Shown here: positions 1 to 9,268 of the stretch, piece by piece
Layout: every line of letters starts with the position of its first letter
Numbering within the stretch: the stretch's first letter is position 1
Assembly: GCF_050633425.1 (NCBI RefSeq)
Contig: NZ_JBOEGM010000020.1
Span: 124,001-188,000, forward strand
Reading direction: 5' to 3'
Length of the DNA: 64,000 bases
Source of the DNA: Pelagimonas sp050633425
GTDB taxonomy: Bacteria; Pseudomonadota; Alphaproteobacteria; Rhodobacterales; Rhodobacteraceae
Position numbers and translations under genes: made by a program
The notes under the pieces: generated by a model
Database searches by the model: none
What the model saw: the letters and a program-made list of their open reading frames with translations, nothing else
Told to the model about the DNA's origin: nothing

Positions 1-1256
1 CTTTGTTCCGGCTGATCCACCAGGCGATGCGTTACAAATTTGGGCTGATGGCAGGCCGGGCACCCCGCCTGATAAAACATCTCTTTGCCGCGCAACACCT
101 GCGCATCATCCACATTGCGCCGTGACGGAACCGCCAGATTGCGACTGTAAAACGTCACCAAATCCATCGCAGTTTGATCAACTTCAAACCCATCCCGCTC
201 CGGGTCTTCTCCATCTGGAGCCGCCAGACATCCGACCTGCAACGCCGTGCAATCCCCACTCTCGGCTGGGAACAACGGTGTCGAAATCCCGATATCGCCT
301 GAAAAGGCCGCCGCCGATTGTTCATGGACCGTCGGCATCCCGGCCTTTAACCCAAATCGCCCCAACATCGCGCGGGCAAACTCACGCGACCAAACCACAT
401 TTGGCCGCCCTGAAATCCCGTCGCCATCCGCATCCTCCGGGTCCGCCAGCGCCAAGATATCCGCCGCCGGGATCGCTTCGAGCAAGCCAAGGCCAATCAT
501 TTGCGGGGCAACACGCGGACTAAACATCGCCTCGCCCCCAAAGGGCCCATAACCGGGGTTTGCCGCCTCATAGCTGGGTGCGCGGAGCTCAACCCTCTCT
601 CCATCGGCTAGAAAGGTCTCAATCTCTTGATAACTGACCTTCAACCGATACTCAGACGGCAGGCCTGCAATGGTGAAATCTTGCAATTGCCCGCCATAGG
701 AAGGATGCGGCTGTGTGGCGTGAAACCCTTCAATATCAGGGACATCCCCGCCGGGCACCGAAATCCGCAAAAACATCGAAATCGCATTTTCGTCATTGGC
801 TTCGGGTGGATGCCCGCGCCCATCCTTAATGTGACAGCGCTGGCATGAGCGCGCATTATAGAGCGGCCCAAGCCCATCAGATGCCCGTGTCGACGATGGC
901 GATGACACCCAAATTTTCTTGAACAAACCATTGCCGACCCGAAAATTGAGCTGCTTGTCAAACTCCATGTTTTCAGAGGGTTGCGAAAACGCATCACGAT
1001 TGCGCCGCACCCGGACCGTCGCTTTTCCAGCGCTCAGGGTTTCAAAGGCTTCCGGTTTTGAAAAATCCACCGCAAGGGCTGTGACATCAGCAATCCGCGC
1101 ATGCTCTTCGACGGTGCGCGGGATCGTGTCCAAATGCACATCTTCAAGCGTCGAAATCCGCGTTTCAGCCTGCGCAACGGCGGCCGCGAAAACAAAAACA
1201 CTTGCAAGCGGCAAGTGTATCATATCGGCCAAGTCGGCCCGATGAAACGTCATCAT
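1..1256 (-). CDS. Di-heme oxidoreductase (DUF1111 family), 3' end cut by window edge
   Basis: Periplasmic c-type cytochrome of the di-heme 'thiol oxidoreductase' (DUF1111) family, which commonly accompanies imelysin genes. The translated minus strand shows two CxxCH heme sites, CQRCH near residue 125 and CPACH close to the window edge; the C-terminus is off-window. A hydrophobic leader ending in AVAQA is a likely Sec signal peptide. The ATG at 1256 has GAAGG about 7 bases upstream; ATGs at 1253 and 1223 are in the same frame, and 1223 would begin directly at the leader. The gene lies 66 bases downstream of the imelysin gene on the same strand, so it is probably co-transcribed and iron-controlled. 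The electron partner and substrate are unknown. Confidence 0.85.
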   Translation of the reverse strand, partial: MMTFHRADLADMIHLPLASVFVFAAAVAQAETRISTLEDVHLDTIPRTVEEHARIADVTALAVDFSKPEAFETLSAGKATVRVRRNRDAFSQPSENMEFDKQLNFRVGNGLFKKIWVSSPSSTRASDGLGPLYNARSCQRCHIKDGRGHPPEANDENAISMFLRISVPGGDVPDIEGFHATQPHPSYGGQLQDFTIAGLPSEYRLKVSYQEIETFLADGERVELRAPSYEAANPGYGPFGGEAMFSPRVAPQMIGLGLLEAIPAADILALADPEDADGDGISGRPNVVWSREFARAMLGRFGLKAGMPTVHEQSAAAFSGDIGISTPLFPAESGDCTALQVGCLAAPDGEDPERDGFEVDQTAMDLVTFYSRNLAVPSRRNVDDAQVLRGKEMFYQAGCPACHQPKFVTHRLVDQPEQ

Positions 1257-1289
1257 ATCAGTACCTTCGCCCGAAAGTAGGAGCGTGGG

Positions 1290-1316
1290 TTGGTGCCGGA
1301 GAACCCCCGGCACCAA
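1290..1316 (-). terminator. Hairpin between imelysin and di-heme oxidoreductase genes
   Basis: A perfect 10-bp stem (TTGGTGCCGG paired with CCGGCACCAA) around a 7-base loop, starting 7 bases after the imelysin stop codon. No T-run follows on the minus strand, so it is more likely an mRNA-stabilising or partial-termination hairpin than a full terminator. Confidence 0.55.
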
Positions 1317-1322
1317 GAGAAG

Positions 1323-2579
1323 TTATTCGAACACTGCGCTCGGGTCATCCAAGCTGTCTGAACCTTCAAACGCAACGTTTTCGAGGCCCAATGCGGTCAC
1401 TGCGCGCTCAATTGATTTGGTCTGATCAACCAGGCCATTCACGCCGCCCATGATCAAGGCTTCGCCCTTTTCATTGCCTGCCTCAAGCATTTGGTCATAG
1501 GCAAAACCGCCGTCCGCTGCCGCTTTCAATGCGCCAAGCGCGGCCATGGTTGTGGCCAGTTTTCCGGTCAGCTCGGCGTCCAAATCCGCGTCCGACGCGG
1601 CAACCAGCGACGACAAAGAGGCGCCTGAAATTTTGGTGCCGTCGACGCGGGTGTAGCTGCCCAAATAGACGTTTTGGATGCCCTGTCCGTCGTAGAAATG
1701 GCTGTTATGAGTGTTGTCAGAGAAGCAATCATGCTCTTCTTCAGGATCATTCAGCATCAGGCCAAGACGCATGCGCTCACCCGCTTGCTCGCCATAAGAC
1801 AGCGACCCCATCCCGGTTAGAATGGTGACAATGCCCTTGTCCTCATCCGCCAGAACGCCGGCGCGCGCGGCACCACCTTCGGCCCACTGTGCCGTCATCC
1901 AATCCAGATCCGACACCAGCAAATCCGTCGCCGCCTGCAAATACTGACCACGGCGATCACAATTGCCCCCGGTACAGCCCTCACCAGCCGCAAAATCAGT
2001 CGCCGGACGTGCGCCAGCGCCCGCACCGTGACCGTTCAAATCCTGCCCCCAAAGGAGGAATTCAATCGCGTGATACCCAGTGGCGACGTTGGCTTCGACA
2101 CCATCCGCCTCATGCAGGGTTTCCGCCAGCAACTCAGGTGTGATTGTCGTTGCATCGACCTCAGTGCCGCCAATGGTAAACGTGGGATTGGCCACGATAT
2201 TCAGCACTGCCAGCTCGTTTTCATCGGTCGCGCCGCCATATGAGGCGTCGACATAATCGATCAATCCTTCGTCGAGCGGCCAAGCGTTCACTTTGCCTTC
2301 CCAGTCATCCACAATCGCGTTGCCAAAGCGGTAAACTTCGGTCTGCTGATAGGGCACGCGCGAGGCCAGCCAAGCGTCTTTAGCGGCCTGCAAATTGGCT
2401 TCTGTTGGATCGGCAATAAGCGCCGCAACGGCGGTTTGCAAAGCCTGTGCGGTGCTCAGGCTGTCACCGAATTTGGCCGCAGCGATGTCGGCGTAATTGG
2501 TCAAAACATCGGTTTTGGTGTTGGCAAATGCCGATGTTCCCAAAACGACCAAGGCTGTGGTCAGGAATGCGCGTTTCAT
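1323..2579 (-). CDS. Imelysin (peptidase M75 / IrpA-like) iron-regulated periplasmic protein
   Basis: Exported imelysin-family protein of 418 aa, linked to iron acquisition (relatives: IrpA, EfeO M75 domain). Signal peptide at residues 1-19 (ends SAFA). The family GxHxxE motif is at G168-H170-E173, followed by FLLWG as usual. A Shine-Dalgarno GGAGA precedes the ATG. The gene sits downstream of two Iron-Rhodo-type boxes and upstream of a di-heme oxidoreductase gene, the typical partner. Family membership is clear; whether it binds iron itself or has peptidase activity is not settled by sequence. Confidence 0.9.
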   Translation of the reverse strand: MKRAFLTTALVVLGTSAFANTKTDVLTNYADIAAAKFGDSLSTAQALQTAVAALIADPTEANLQAAKDAWLASRVPYQQTEVYRFGNAIVDDWEGKVNAWPLDEGLIDYVDASYGGATDENELAVLNIVANPTFTIGGTEVDATTITPELLAETLHEADGVEANVATGYHAIEFLLWGQDLNGHGAGAGARPATDFAAGEGCTGGNCDRRGQYLQAATDLLVSDLDWMTAQWAEGGAARAGVLADEDKGIVTILTGMGSLSYGEQAGERMRLGLMLNDPEEEHDCFSDNTHNSHFYDGQGIQNVYLGSYTRVDGTKISGASLSSLVAASDADLDAELTGKLATTMAALGALKAAADGGFAYDQMLEAGNEKGEALIMGGVNGLVDQTKSIERAVTALGLENVAFEGSDSLDDPSAVFE

Positions 2580-2671
2580 GTGGTCATGTCTCCGTAGAGT
2601 ATTAAAATTCGGTTACGATTTCGGGGCAAAACCAATGGGTTTGCACGCCCTGACTCGCGTCTCGCGCAACC

Positions 2672-2686
2672 TGAGTGATTTACTCA
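2672..2686 (-). promoter_or_regulatory. Iron-Rhodo box (TGA-N9-TCA) upstream of imelysin
   Basis: TGAGTGATTTACTCA matches the TGA-N9-TCA consensus proposed as the iron-responsive 'Iron-Rhodo box' of Rhodobacterales, about 95 bases upstream of the imelysin start. It would mediate iron-dependent control of the imelysin/di-heme oxidoreductase pair. The match is exact; binding is inferred. Confidence 0.75.
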
Positions 2687-2698
2687 ACAAAGTCAATC

Positions 2699-2713
2699 AG
2701 AGTATTTTACTCA
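2699..2713 (-). promoter_or_regulatory. Second, imperfect Iron-Rhodo box
   Basis: AGAGTATTTTACTCA, with a GAGTA/TACTC palindromic core, lies 27 bases (center to center) from the first box and differs from the consensus at one outer base (AGA for TGA). A tandem arrangement suggests cooperative binding of one regulator. Confidence 0.6.
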
Positions 2714-2740
2714 ACTTACAAAGGGTTAATAACCAACAAT

Positions 2741-2770
2741 AAAAAGGCCGCGCACCCAGGATGCACGGCC
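2741..2770 (-). terminator. Intrinsic terminator after the Fe-ADH operon
   Basis: A 12-bp stem with G-U/A-C style mismatches (GGCCGTGCATCC against GGGTGCGCGGCC, read on the minus strand), followed by five T. It lies 27 bases after the alcohol dehydrogenase stop and insulates the amine-catabolic operon from the imelysin promoter. Confidence 0.8.
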
Positions 2771-2797
2771 TCTTGACCACTGCTGCAATCGCCTGTT

Positions 2798-3943
2798 TTA
2801 CAAGCTCGCTTCAAAAAGCGCTCGCAAGTTGACAGCTGTCAACTTTACCGGGTTCCCACCACAGGATGGATCCTCCAATGCCATCGCAACCAGATCGTCC
2901 ATCCGATCGCCGGTCACCCCCAATTCGGTCAGGGTGCGGGGGATGGCAAAGCTGTCATTGAACTCCTGCACAAAGGCGCGGAAACCATCATAGCCGCCCG
3001 CGATCCCAAGATAGCCCGCCGCCTGGTCAAACCGGTCGCGAATAAGCGCTTCGTTCAAGTCCAAAACCGCCGGCATGCAGACCGCATTTGTCGTGCCGTG
3101 ATGGGTGTTGAAAACTGCGCCAATCGGGTGGCTCATTGCGTGAATGGCACCCAGCCCCTTTTGGAAACCCGTCGCCCCCATCGCCGCTGCGCTCATCATA
3201 TTGGCGCGCGCCTCAATGTCTGTGCCGTCGGCATAGGCGCGTGGCAAATTGTCGATCACCAGCTTCATGCCTTCAAGGGCGATGCCTTGGCTCATCGGAT
3301 GGTAATGCGGGCTGGAAAACGCCTCGACGCAATGGGCAAAGGCATCAAGCCCGGTGCCCGCCGTGATGAATTTGGGCATGCCAACCGTCAGTTCTGGGTC
3401 ACAAATCACCACCGAAGGCAAAACCTTGGGGTGGAATATGATCTTTTTGACGTGGGTTTCTGAATTGGTGATGACGCTGGCGCGCCCGACCTCTGATCCG
3501 GTGCCCGCCGTCGTTGGCACGGCCACAATCGGGGCAATCGCATCCGCATCGGCGCGCGTCCACCAATCGCCAACATCTTCAAAATCCCAGATCGGGCGGG
3601 TTTGACCGGCCATGAAGGCAACCATTTTGCCAAGATCCAAACCCGAGCCACCGCCAAAGGCAATCACACCGTCATGCCCCCCGGCCTTATAGACCTCAAC
3701 GCCTGCGTCCAGGTTCTTTTCATTCGGGTTGGGATCAACCTCGGAAAACACCCCGCGACCAAGGCCTGCGGCCTCCAGGATATCCAGCGCCTGCGCCGTG
3801 ATCGGCAGATTGGCGAGGCCTTTGTCTGTCACCAAAAGCGGTTTCGTCATACCCGCCGCCGCACAGGCTTCGGGCAATTCCTTGATCCGGCCTGCGCCGA
3901 ATTTGATGGCGGTCGGATAGGACCAGTTTCCAACAAGGCTCAT
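2798..3943 (-). CDS. Iron-containing alcohol dehydrogenase
   Basis: Group III (Fe-ADH) NAD(P)-dependent alcohol dehydrogenase, 381 aa. GGGSGLDLGK forms the dinucleotide-binding region and the metal-site histidines appear in GLDAFAHCVEAF and AIHAMSHPIG...NTHHG. The ATG at 3943 is chosen: AAGGTG precedes it and it overlaps the aldehyde dehydrogenase stop (ATGA); the open frame extends further upstream into that gene. As last gene of the operon it would oxidise a terminal hydroxyl. Paired with the adjacent aldehyde dehydrogenase and a gamma-glutamyl ligase-like enzyme, a gamma-glutamyl amino-alcohol is an attractive substrate (inference). Confidence 0.9.
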   Translation of the reverse strand: MSLVGNWSYPTAIKFGAGRIKELPEACAAAGMTKPLLVTDKGLANLPITAQALDILEAAGLGRGVFSEVDPNPNEKNLDAGVEVYKAGGHDGVIAFGGGSGLDLGKMVAFMAGQTRPIWDFEDVGDWWTRADADAIAPIVAVPTTAGTGSEVGRASVITNSETHVKKIIFHPKVLPSVVICDPELTVGMPKFITAGTGLDAFAHCVEAFSSPHYHPMSQGIALEGMKLVIDNLPRAYADGTDIEARANMMSAAAMGATGFQKGLGAIHAMSHPIGAVFNTHHGTTNAVCMPAVLDLNEALIRDRFDQAAGYLGIAGGYDGFRAFVQEFNDSFAIPRTLTELGVTGDRMDDLVAMALEDPSCGGNPVKLTAVNLRALFEASL

Positions 3944-5322
3944 GATGTCACCTTTTTCAGATGGTAAGATTTCGGACGTGTGAGGTTGTGAAAGCCAATC
4001 ACCGATAGGCCCCCGCCCCGTCCTGTGTTTTTGCACCCCGTCCAGCACAGACCCGGATCAAGGTAATCGGCCCGGTTCATAAACACGGTCCCGGTTTCGA
4101 GCTGATCACCAATGTGCGCAGCCCGGTCCAAATCCTGTGTCCACAGGCTTGCGGTCAGGCCAAATTCGCTGTCATTCATCAGCGCGATCGCCTCGTCGTC
4201 CGACGACACTTTCATAATGCCAACCACGGGACCAAAGCTTTCGTCGCGCATCACACGCATGTCATGGGTGACATTGGTGAGGATTTGCGGCGTGAGATAT
4301 GCCCCGCCATCATCCTGCGCAAAGCTCTCTATATGCGTGGTCGCGCCCGCGGCCACCGCTTCGGCAATTTGCAATCGCACTTCCGTGGCAAACCGTTCAT
4401 GCGCCATCGGGCCAAGGGTTGTTTCAGGGTCCAGAGGATCGCCGAGTTTATAGCCCTTCACAATCGCCACGGCCTTTTCGACAAAGCTGTCAAACAGGCT
4501 CTCGTGCACATAGATGCGTTCGATCCCACAACAGCATTGCCCGGAATTGAACATCGCGCCGTCAATCAACGTGTCGACAGCGGCATCCAGATCGGCATCC
4601 TCCATGACATAGCCCGGATCTTTGCCACCAAGCTCGGTGCCGACACCGATAAACGTGCCCGCCGCCGCGCGTTCCATCGCCTGACCGCCGCCAACTGACC
4701 CGGTGAAATTCACAAAATCAAAGGCCTTTTCCGCGATCAACTTTGACGTCACATCATGATCCAGGAACAGGTTCACAAACACATCCGCAGGCACCCCGGC
4801 CGACGTGAAGGCCTCGACCATACGTTCGCCCACCAACAGGGTTTGCGTGGCATGTTTCAGCGCCACCACATTGCCCGCGATCAAAGCCGGGGCAACGGTG
4901 TTAATCGCTGTCATATAGGGATAATTCCAAGGCGCGACCACAAAGACCACCCCGTGCGGAACCCGCTTGATGTAACGCTTGAACGTCTCATCCTCACCAA
5001 CGGAAATGTCCGCCAAAGACTCCGCCGCGATAGACGCCATATGGCCTGCGCGTTCTTCGAAGCCGCCAAATTCGCCACCATAGCGCACCGGGCGGCCCAT
5101 CATATGGGCCAGCTCTGGTACGATTTCGTCATTCATCGACCCAACGGCTGCGACACCGGCCATGACAAGCTCAACCCGCTCTGCCAAAGGCCGCGCCGCC
5201 CAAGCCGCCTGCGCCGCCCGCAACCCTGCGACCTCGGCCCTTGCGGCCTCCAATGACAACACGTCACGTTCGGCAAAAACCGATCCGTCAATCGGCGAAA
5301 TGCACTTCAATGTCTGGCCCAT
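3940..5322 (-). CDS. NAD(P)-dependent aldehyde dehydrogenase
   Basis: Aldehyde dehydrogenase superfamily, 460 aa. Visible are the catalytic cysteine in FNSGQCCCG, the general-base glutamate in GTELGGKDPG, and FTGSVGGG of the NAD site. The start at 5322 is set by GGAGG upstream; a longer reading frame upstream has no family similarity. It overlaps the Fe-alcohol dehydrogenase gene by 4 bases, so the two very likely catalyse successive steps, alcohol to aldehyde to acid. A strong hairpin terminator separates it from the upstream ligase gene. Confidence 0.92.
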   Translation of the reverse strand: MGQTLKCISPIDGSVFAERDVLSLEAARAEVAGLRAAQAAWAARPLAERVELVMAGVAAVGSMNDEIVPELAHMMGRPVRYGGEFGGFEERAGHMASIAAESLADISVGEDETFKRYIKRVPHGVVFVVAPWNYPYMTAINTVAPALIAGNVVALKHATQTLLVGERMVEAFTSAGVPADVFVNLFLDHDVTSKLIAEKAFDFVNFTGSVGGGQAMERAAAGTFIGVGTELGGKDPGYVMEDADLDAAVDTLIDGAMFNSGQCCCGIERIYVHESLFDSFVEKAVAIVKGYKLGDPLDPETTLGPMAHERFATEVRLQIAEAVAAGATTHIESFAQDDGGAYLTPQILTNVTHDMRVMRDESFGPVVGIMKVSSDDEAIALMNDSEFGLTASLWTQDLDRAAHIGDQLETGTVFMNRADYLDPGLCWTGCKNTGRGGGLSVIGFHNLTRPKSYHLKKVTS

Positions 5323-5369
5323 CGCCAAACCTCCATCCTGCTCAACCAGACCCCTGGTTTCTTCTTTCC

Positions 5370-5410
5370 AAAAATATCCCGGAGAGCGAGAGGCTGGCCT
5401 CTCGCTCTCC
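5370..5410 (-). terminator. Strong hairpin/terminator between glutamine-synthetase-like gene and ALDH gene
   Basis: A perfect 13-bp stem (GGAGAGCGAGAGG / CCTCTCGCTCTCC) with a CTGG loop, followed on the minus strand by GGGATATTTTT, begins 6 bases after the ligase stop. It should reduce read-through into the two dehydrogenase genes, setting a ratio or requiring a second promoter. Confidence 0.8.
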
Positions 5411-5415
5411 AACCG

Positions 5416-6777
5416 TTAAACGCGCTCAAACCCGCGGGCAATTTCCCAATCGGTCACAACGCGATCAAATTCTTCAATCTCGACTTCGGCGGCACGGGCG
5501 TAATGTGTGACCACATCTTCGCCAAAAGCGGCGCTGAGCATGTCGGAACTCAGCAAGGCTTCGCGCGCCTGCCGCAGGTTCACCGGGATCATGCCGGTGT
5601 CACCAGAATAGGCGTCGCCGATGGTCGGCGGATCAAGCTCAAGCCCCTCTTCAATCCCGGCAATCCCAGCCGCCAACAGCGCCGCCATCGCAAGATACGG
5701 ATTGATATCCGACCCACCAATCCGGCATTCCATCCGCACCGCTTTGGTGCCATCCCCACACAAACGGAAGCCCGCCGTGCGATTGTCGACCGACCAAATG
5801 ATCCGCGTCGGAGCGAACGTTCCCTTCATGAAGCGTTTATAGCTGTTGATATAAGGGGCCAGGAAGTATGTGTAATCGCTTGCATATTTCAACATGCCCG
5901 CCACATAGTTCTTCATCAAAACGCTCATCCCCAATTTGTCACTGGGGTCATAAAACGCATTCTGCCCGTCTTTCCAAAGCGACTGATGCACATGAGACGA
6001 CGAGCCAACCTTGTCATGGCTCCACTTGGGCAGGAAGCTGGCGGCGTGCCCCTGTTGCCAGGCGATCTCTTTGATCGCGTGTTTGGCAATGGTGTGATAT
6101 TCTGCCGTGTCCATCGCAGCGGCGTATTTGATATTCAGCTCTTCCTGACCGGCCTCGGCTTCCCCCTTGGAATTCTCAATCGGGATGCCAGCGTTCCACA
6201 GATGGTTGCGCACCGGGCGCATCACATGCTCTTCCTTGGTGGTCTGAAAGATGTGGTAATCTTCGTTATATCCTGAAATCGGTTCAAGGTCGCGGAAACC
6301 GGATTTGCGGATTTCATCAAGGCTTTTCTCGAAAAGGAAGAACTCCAATTCGGTCGCCATCATCGGCGTCAGGCCCATATGCTCAAGCCGCTGAACCTGC
6401 TTTTTCAGGATCGCACGCGGCGAATGGGTGACTTCTTCGTGGGTGTGGTGATCAAGGATGTCACACAAGACCATGACGGTCCCCTCAAGCCAGGGAACCG
6501 GGCGCAGCGTGGCAAGGTCAGGCTTCATGACATAATCGCCATAGCCGCTTTCCCAGCTGGTCGAAGCAAAGCCTTCGGGCGTGGCCATCTCAAGATCGGT
6601 GGCCAGCAGGTAATTGCAGCAATGGGTTTCAGCGTAAGCCCCGGCAACAAAATGCCCGGCATGAAACCGCTTGCCCATCAGGCGGCCCTGCATGTCCACC
6701 AAACACACAAGGACGGTGTCGACCGACCCGTCCGCAACCTGGCTCTTGAGAGCCTCAAAGCTCAAAACCTGACTCAT
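5416..6777 (-). CDS. Glutamine-synthetase-like gamma-glutamyl amine ligase
   Basis: Glutamine synthetase superfamily protein, 453 aa, of the short type with PuuA (gamma-glutamylputrescine), IpuC (gamma-glutamylisopropylamide) and gamma-glutamylethanolamide synthetases. Family features: FLPKWSHDKVGSSSHVHQSLW (ATP/substrate segment), NSYKRF and NRTAGFRL with the phosphate-binding arginines. The start at 6777 (MSQVLSF) is preferred to the upstream extension. Neighbours are a TRAP importer, two dehydrogenases and an amidohydrolase, not nitrogen-control genes, so attachment of glutamate to an amine for catabolism is the likelier role than ammonia assimilation. The amine cannot be read from sequence. 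Confidence 0.88.
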   Translation of the reverse strand: MSQVLSFEALKSQVADGSVDTVLVCLVDMQGRLMGKRFHAGHFVAGAYAETHCCNYLLATDLEMATPEGFASTSWESGYGDYVMKPDLATLRPVPWLEGTVMVLCDILDHHTHEEVTHSPRAILKKQVQRLEHMGLTPMMATELEFFLFEKSLDEIRKSGFRDLEPISGYNEDYHIFQTTKEEHVMRPVRNHLWNAGIPIENSKGEAEAGQEELNIKYAAAMDTAEYHTIAKHAIKEIAWQQGHAASFLPKWSHDKVGSSSHVHQSLWKDGQNAFYDPSDKLGMSVLMKNYVAGMLKYASDYTYFLAPYINSYKRFMKGTFAPTRIIWSVDNRTAGFRLCGDGTKAVRMECRIGGSDINPYLAMAALLAAGIAGIEEGLELDPPTIGDAYSGDTGMIPVNLRQAREALLSSDMLSAAFGEDVVTHYARAAEVEIEEFDRVVTDWEIARGFERV

Positions 6778-6853
6778 ATCCGTGATCCCAATCCTGAAGG
6801 TGCTGCGCCTTGAAATCGCTCCAAGAAATCGCCCCAAGGCGCAGCAAAGTTAT

Positions 6854-7888
6854 TTAGCCGTAGCGGTAAGGGCGTCCAGCCTTTTGCATGTCGGCGTTGT
6901 ACTTTTTGATGATTTCAACAACCTTGGCCTTGGTGGGGCTTTCGGCGGCGATTTCATCCCAGAACTCCATGGCCGCGCTTTCGACAGTGGCCCATTCTTC
7001 GTCTGGAATCGTGGTCAGTTCCATCTTGGTGCCATCGACACGCAAGGAGGCTTCGCCGCCCCAATACCACCACTGACGGTAGTAATGCGACTGATCACAG
7101 CAGACGCGGAACAGGGTCTGAAGGTCTTCTGGCAGCTCATTCCAGCGGTCTTGGTTGGCAAAGAACGACCCGGCCCATGCGCCCGAAATGTTGTTGGTGA
7201 GGAAGTAGTTTGTCACATCGGCCCAACCAACGGTGTAGTCTTCGGTGATGCCCGACCAGGCGATGCCGTCAAGTTCGCCGGTTTGGACCGCGACTTCGAT
7301 GTCTTCCCACGGCAGGGTCACAGGAACCACGCCGAATTGGGTCAGGAAACGACCCGCAGTTGGGAAGGTGAAGATGCGCTTGCCCTTCAGATCAGCGAGC
7401 GAGTTGATCGGATCTTTGGTGGCGAAATGGCACGGATCCCAGGCACCGGCGCTGATGTGTTTGACGCCGACTTTGGAATATTCTTCGTCCCAGATTTCGT
7501 TCAGGCCATATTGGTTGAACAGCACTGGCACATCGAGAGAGTAGCGCGAGGCAAAGGGGAAGTAGCCGCCAAACACGGTGACATCGGTGGGCGAGGCCAT
7601 CGAGTCATCATCGGACTGCACCGCATCAATGGTGCCGCGCTGCATGGCGCGGAACAGCTCGCCCGTGGGCACCAGCTGATCGGCAAAGAACAGCTCGATC
7701 TGCATGCGGTCGCCCGCAATTTTGTTAAACATATCAATGGCAGGCTTGACCACATGCTCGGCCAATGCGGGCCCCGCATAGGTTTGCATGCGCCATTTGA
7801 TCGTGCTTTGTGCCAAGGCCGGTGTCGCCAGCGGAGCCGCCGCGAGACCCGCGCCAGCGGTGGTGATAAACTTACGTCTTGTGGTCAT
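6854..7888 (-). CDS. TRAP transporter substrate-binding protein (DctP family)
   Basis: Periplasmic solute-binding protein, 344 aa, with a Tat-type leader (TRRKFITTAG...ALA, residues 3-26). DctP-fold features include LKGKRIF and the arginine-containing binding segment after it, plus a WSGITEDYTVGWADV region as in the TRAP branch that binds small organic acids and amines. RBS GGAGGA precedes the ATG by 7 bases. It follows dctM with a 54-base gap containing an ACCCG/CGGGT mini-hairpin. It should capture the substrate of the surrounding catabolic operon. Confidence 0.92.
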   Translation of the reverse strand: MTTRRKFITTAGAGLAAAPLATPALAQSTIKWRMQTYAGPALAEHVVKPAIDMFNKIAGDRMQIELFFADQLVPTGELFRAMQRGTIDAVQSDDDSMASPTDVTVFGGYFPFASRYSLDVPVLFNQYGLNEIWDEEYSKVGVKHISAGAWDPCHFATKDPINSLADLKGKRIFTFPTAGRFLTQFGVVPVTLPWEDIEVAVQTGELDGIAWSGITEDYTVGWADVTNYFLTNNISGAWAGSFFANQDRWNELPEDLQTLFRVCCDQSHYYRQWWYWGGEASLRVDGTKMELTTIPDEEWATVESAAMEFWDEIAAESPTKAKVVEIIKKYNADMQKAGRPYRYG

Positions 7889-7942
7889 GTTAAGTCCTCC
7901 AAGTGGGTTTATAGGGTCACCCGTTAACCGGGTCTTTTGTTG

Positions 7943-9268
7943 TTAATTTCCATACACATAGTTCGGGAGCCACAGGGCAATCTGTGGAAAGAAGATCACC
8001 AGACTAAGGGCCAGCACCATCACCAGGACAAAGGGAAGGATCGAGCCATAAATGTCTTTGAGCGTGATTTCCGGCGGGGCCATGGCGCGCATCAAAAACA
8101 GGTTATAGCCAAAGGGCGGCGTCATATAGGCAATTTGTGTGGTGATCGTGTAGAGCACGCCGTACCAGATCAGATCAAAGCCAAGCGCCTTGACCAGTGG
8201 CACATAAAGCGGCGCAACGATGACCAGCATGGCGGTGTCGTCCAGAAACGTACCCATGATGATGAAGCTGAGTTGCATCAGGATCAGCACCACCCATGGA
8301 TCAAGATCGAGCTGATCGGTGAAGAGATCCTTGATCGCATTGACCGCACCAAGCCCGTCAAACACCGCCCCAAAGGCCAGCGCAGCAAGAATGATCCACA
8401 TGAACATGCAAGAAATGCCGAGGGTCATGCGCACTGAGTTTTCAAAGACTTGGCGGGTCATTCGGCCTTTTAGGACAGCCGCGACAAAGGCGGTGATGGC
8501 CCCAATCGCCGAGCTTTCAACAAGGGAGGTCCAGCCGTTCACAAAGGGCACCATCATCGTAGCAAAGATCACGACGGGCAGCAGGCCCGCGCGCAACAGT
8601 GCCAGCTTTTCGGCGCGCGGCATGGCCCGTTCTTCTGCGCTCAGCGCCGGGCCAAGCGATGGGTTAAAGTGGCACCGCACCACGATATACAGGATGAACA
8701 AGGCCGCCATCATCAGGCCCGGAACAACCCCGGCCAGCCATAGCTGCCCCACCGGTTGGCGCGCAATCATCGCATATAGGACCAAAACGACCGATGGCGG
8801 CACAAGGATGCCAAGCGACGATCCGGCCTGGATCACGCCTGTCACCATCTTCTTATCGTAGTTGCGCTTGAGCAATTCCGGCAACGCAATGGTCGCCCCA
8901 ATTGCCATCCCCGCCACCGACAAGCCGTTCATCGCCGAAATCAACACCATCAGGCCAATCGTGCCAATGGCAAGGCCGCCGCGCAGCCCCCCCATCCAGA
9001 CGTGAAACATCTTGTACAAGTCGTCGGCAATCTTGGATTCCGACAGGACGTAGCCCATAAAAATGAACATCGGCAGCGTCAAAAGCGGATACCATTTCAT
9101 CAGCTTCATCGCGCTGGAAAAGGCGATGTCATAGCCGCCCCGATCGCCCCAAAGCACAAGGGCCGCGATCACGGCAACAAAGCCAATCGCACCAAAAACA
9201 CGCTGCCCGGTCAGCAGCATCGCCATCATCGTGGCGAACATAAAGATGGCGATCATCTCATATGACAT
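7943..9268 (-). CDS. dctM: TRAP transporter large permease (DctM)
   Basis: Integral membrane subunit, 441 aa, with about a dozen hydrophobic helices; typical DctM segments include MNGLSVAGMAIGA, GVIQAGSSLGILVPPSVVLVLY and FGYNLFLMR. It carries the ion-coupled transport channel of the system. The start at 9268 gives an 11-base overlap with dctQ; the upstream extension of the frame lies inside dctQ and is not expected. Confidence 0.93.
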   Translation of the reverse strand: MSYEMIAIFMFATMMAMLLTGQRVFGAIGFVAVIAALVLWGDRGGYDIAFSSAMKLMKWYPLLTLPMFIFMGYVLSESKIADDLYKMFHVWMGGLRGGLAIGTIGLMVLISAMNGLSVAGMAIGATIALPELLKRNYDKKMVTGVIQAGSSLGILVPPSVVLVLYAMIARQPVGQLWLAGVVPGLMMAALFILYIVVRCHFNPSLGPALSAEERAMPRAEKLALLRAGLLPVVIFATMMVPFVNGWTSLVESSAIGAITAFVAAVLKGRMTRQVFENSVRMTLGISCMFMWIILAALAFGAVFDGLGAVNAIKDLFTDQLDLDPWVVLILMQLSFIIMGTFLDDTAMLVIVAPLYVPLVKALGFDLIWYGVLYTITTQIAYMTPPFGYNLFLMRAMAPPEITLKDIYGSILPFVLVMVLALSLVIFFPQIALWLPNYVYGN

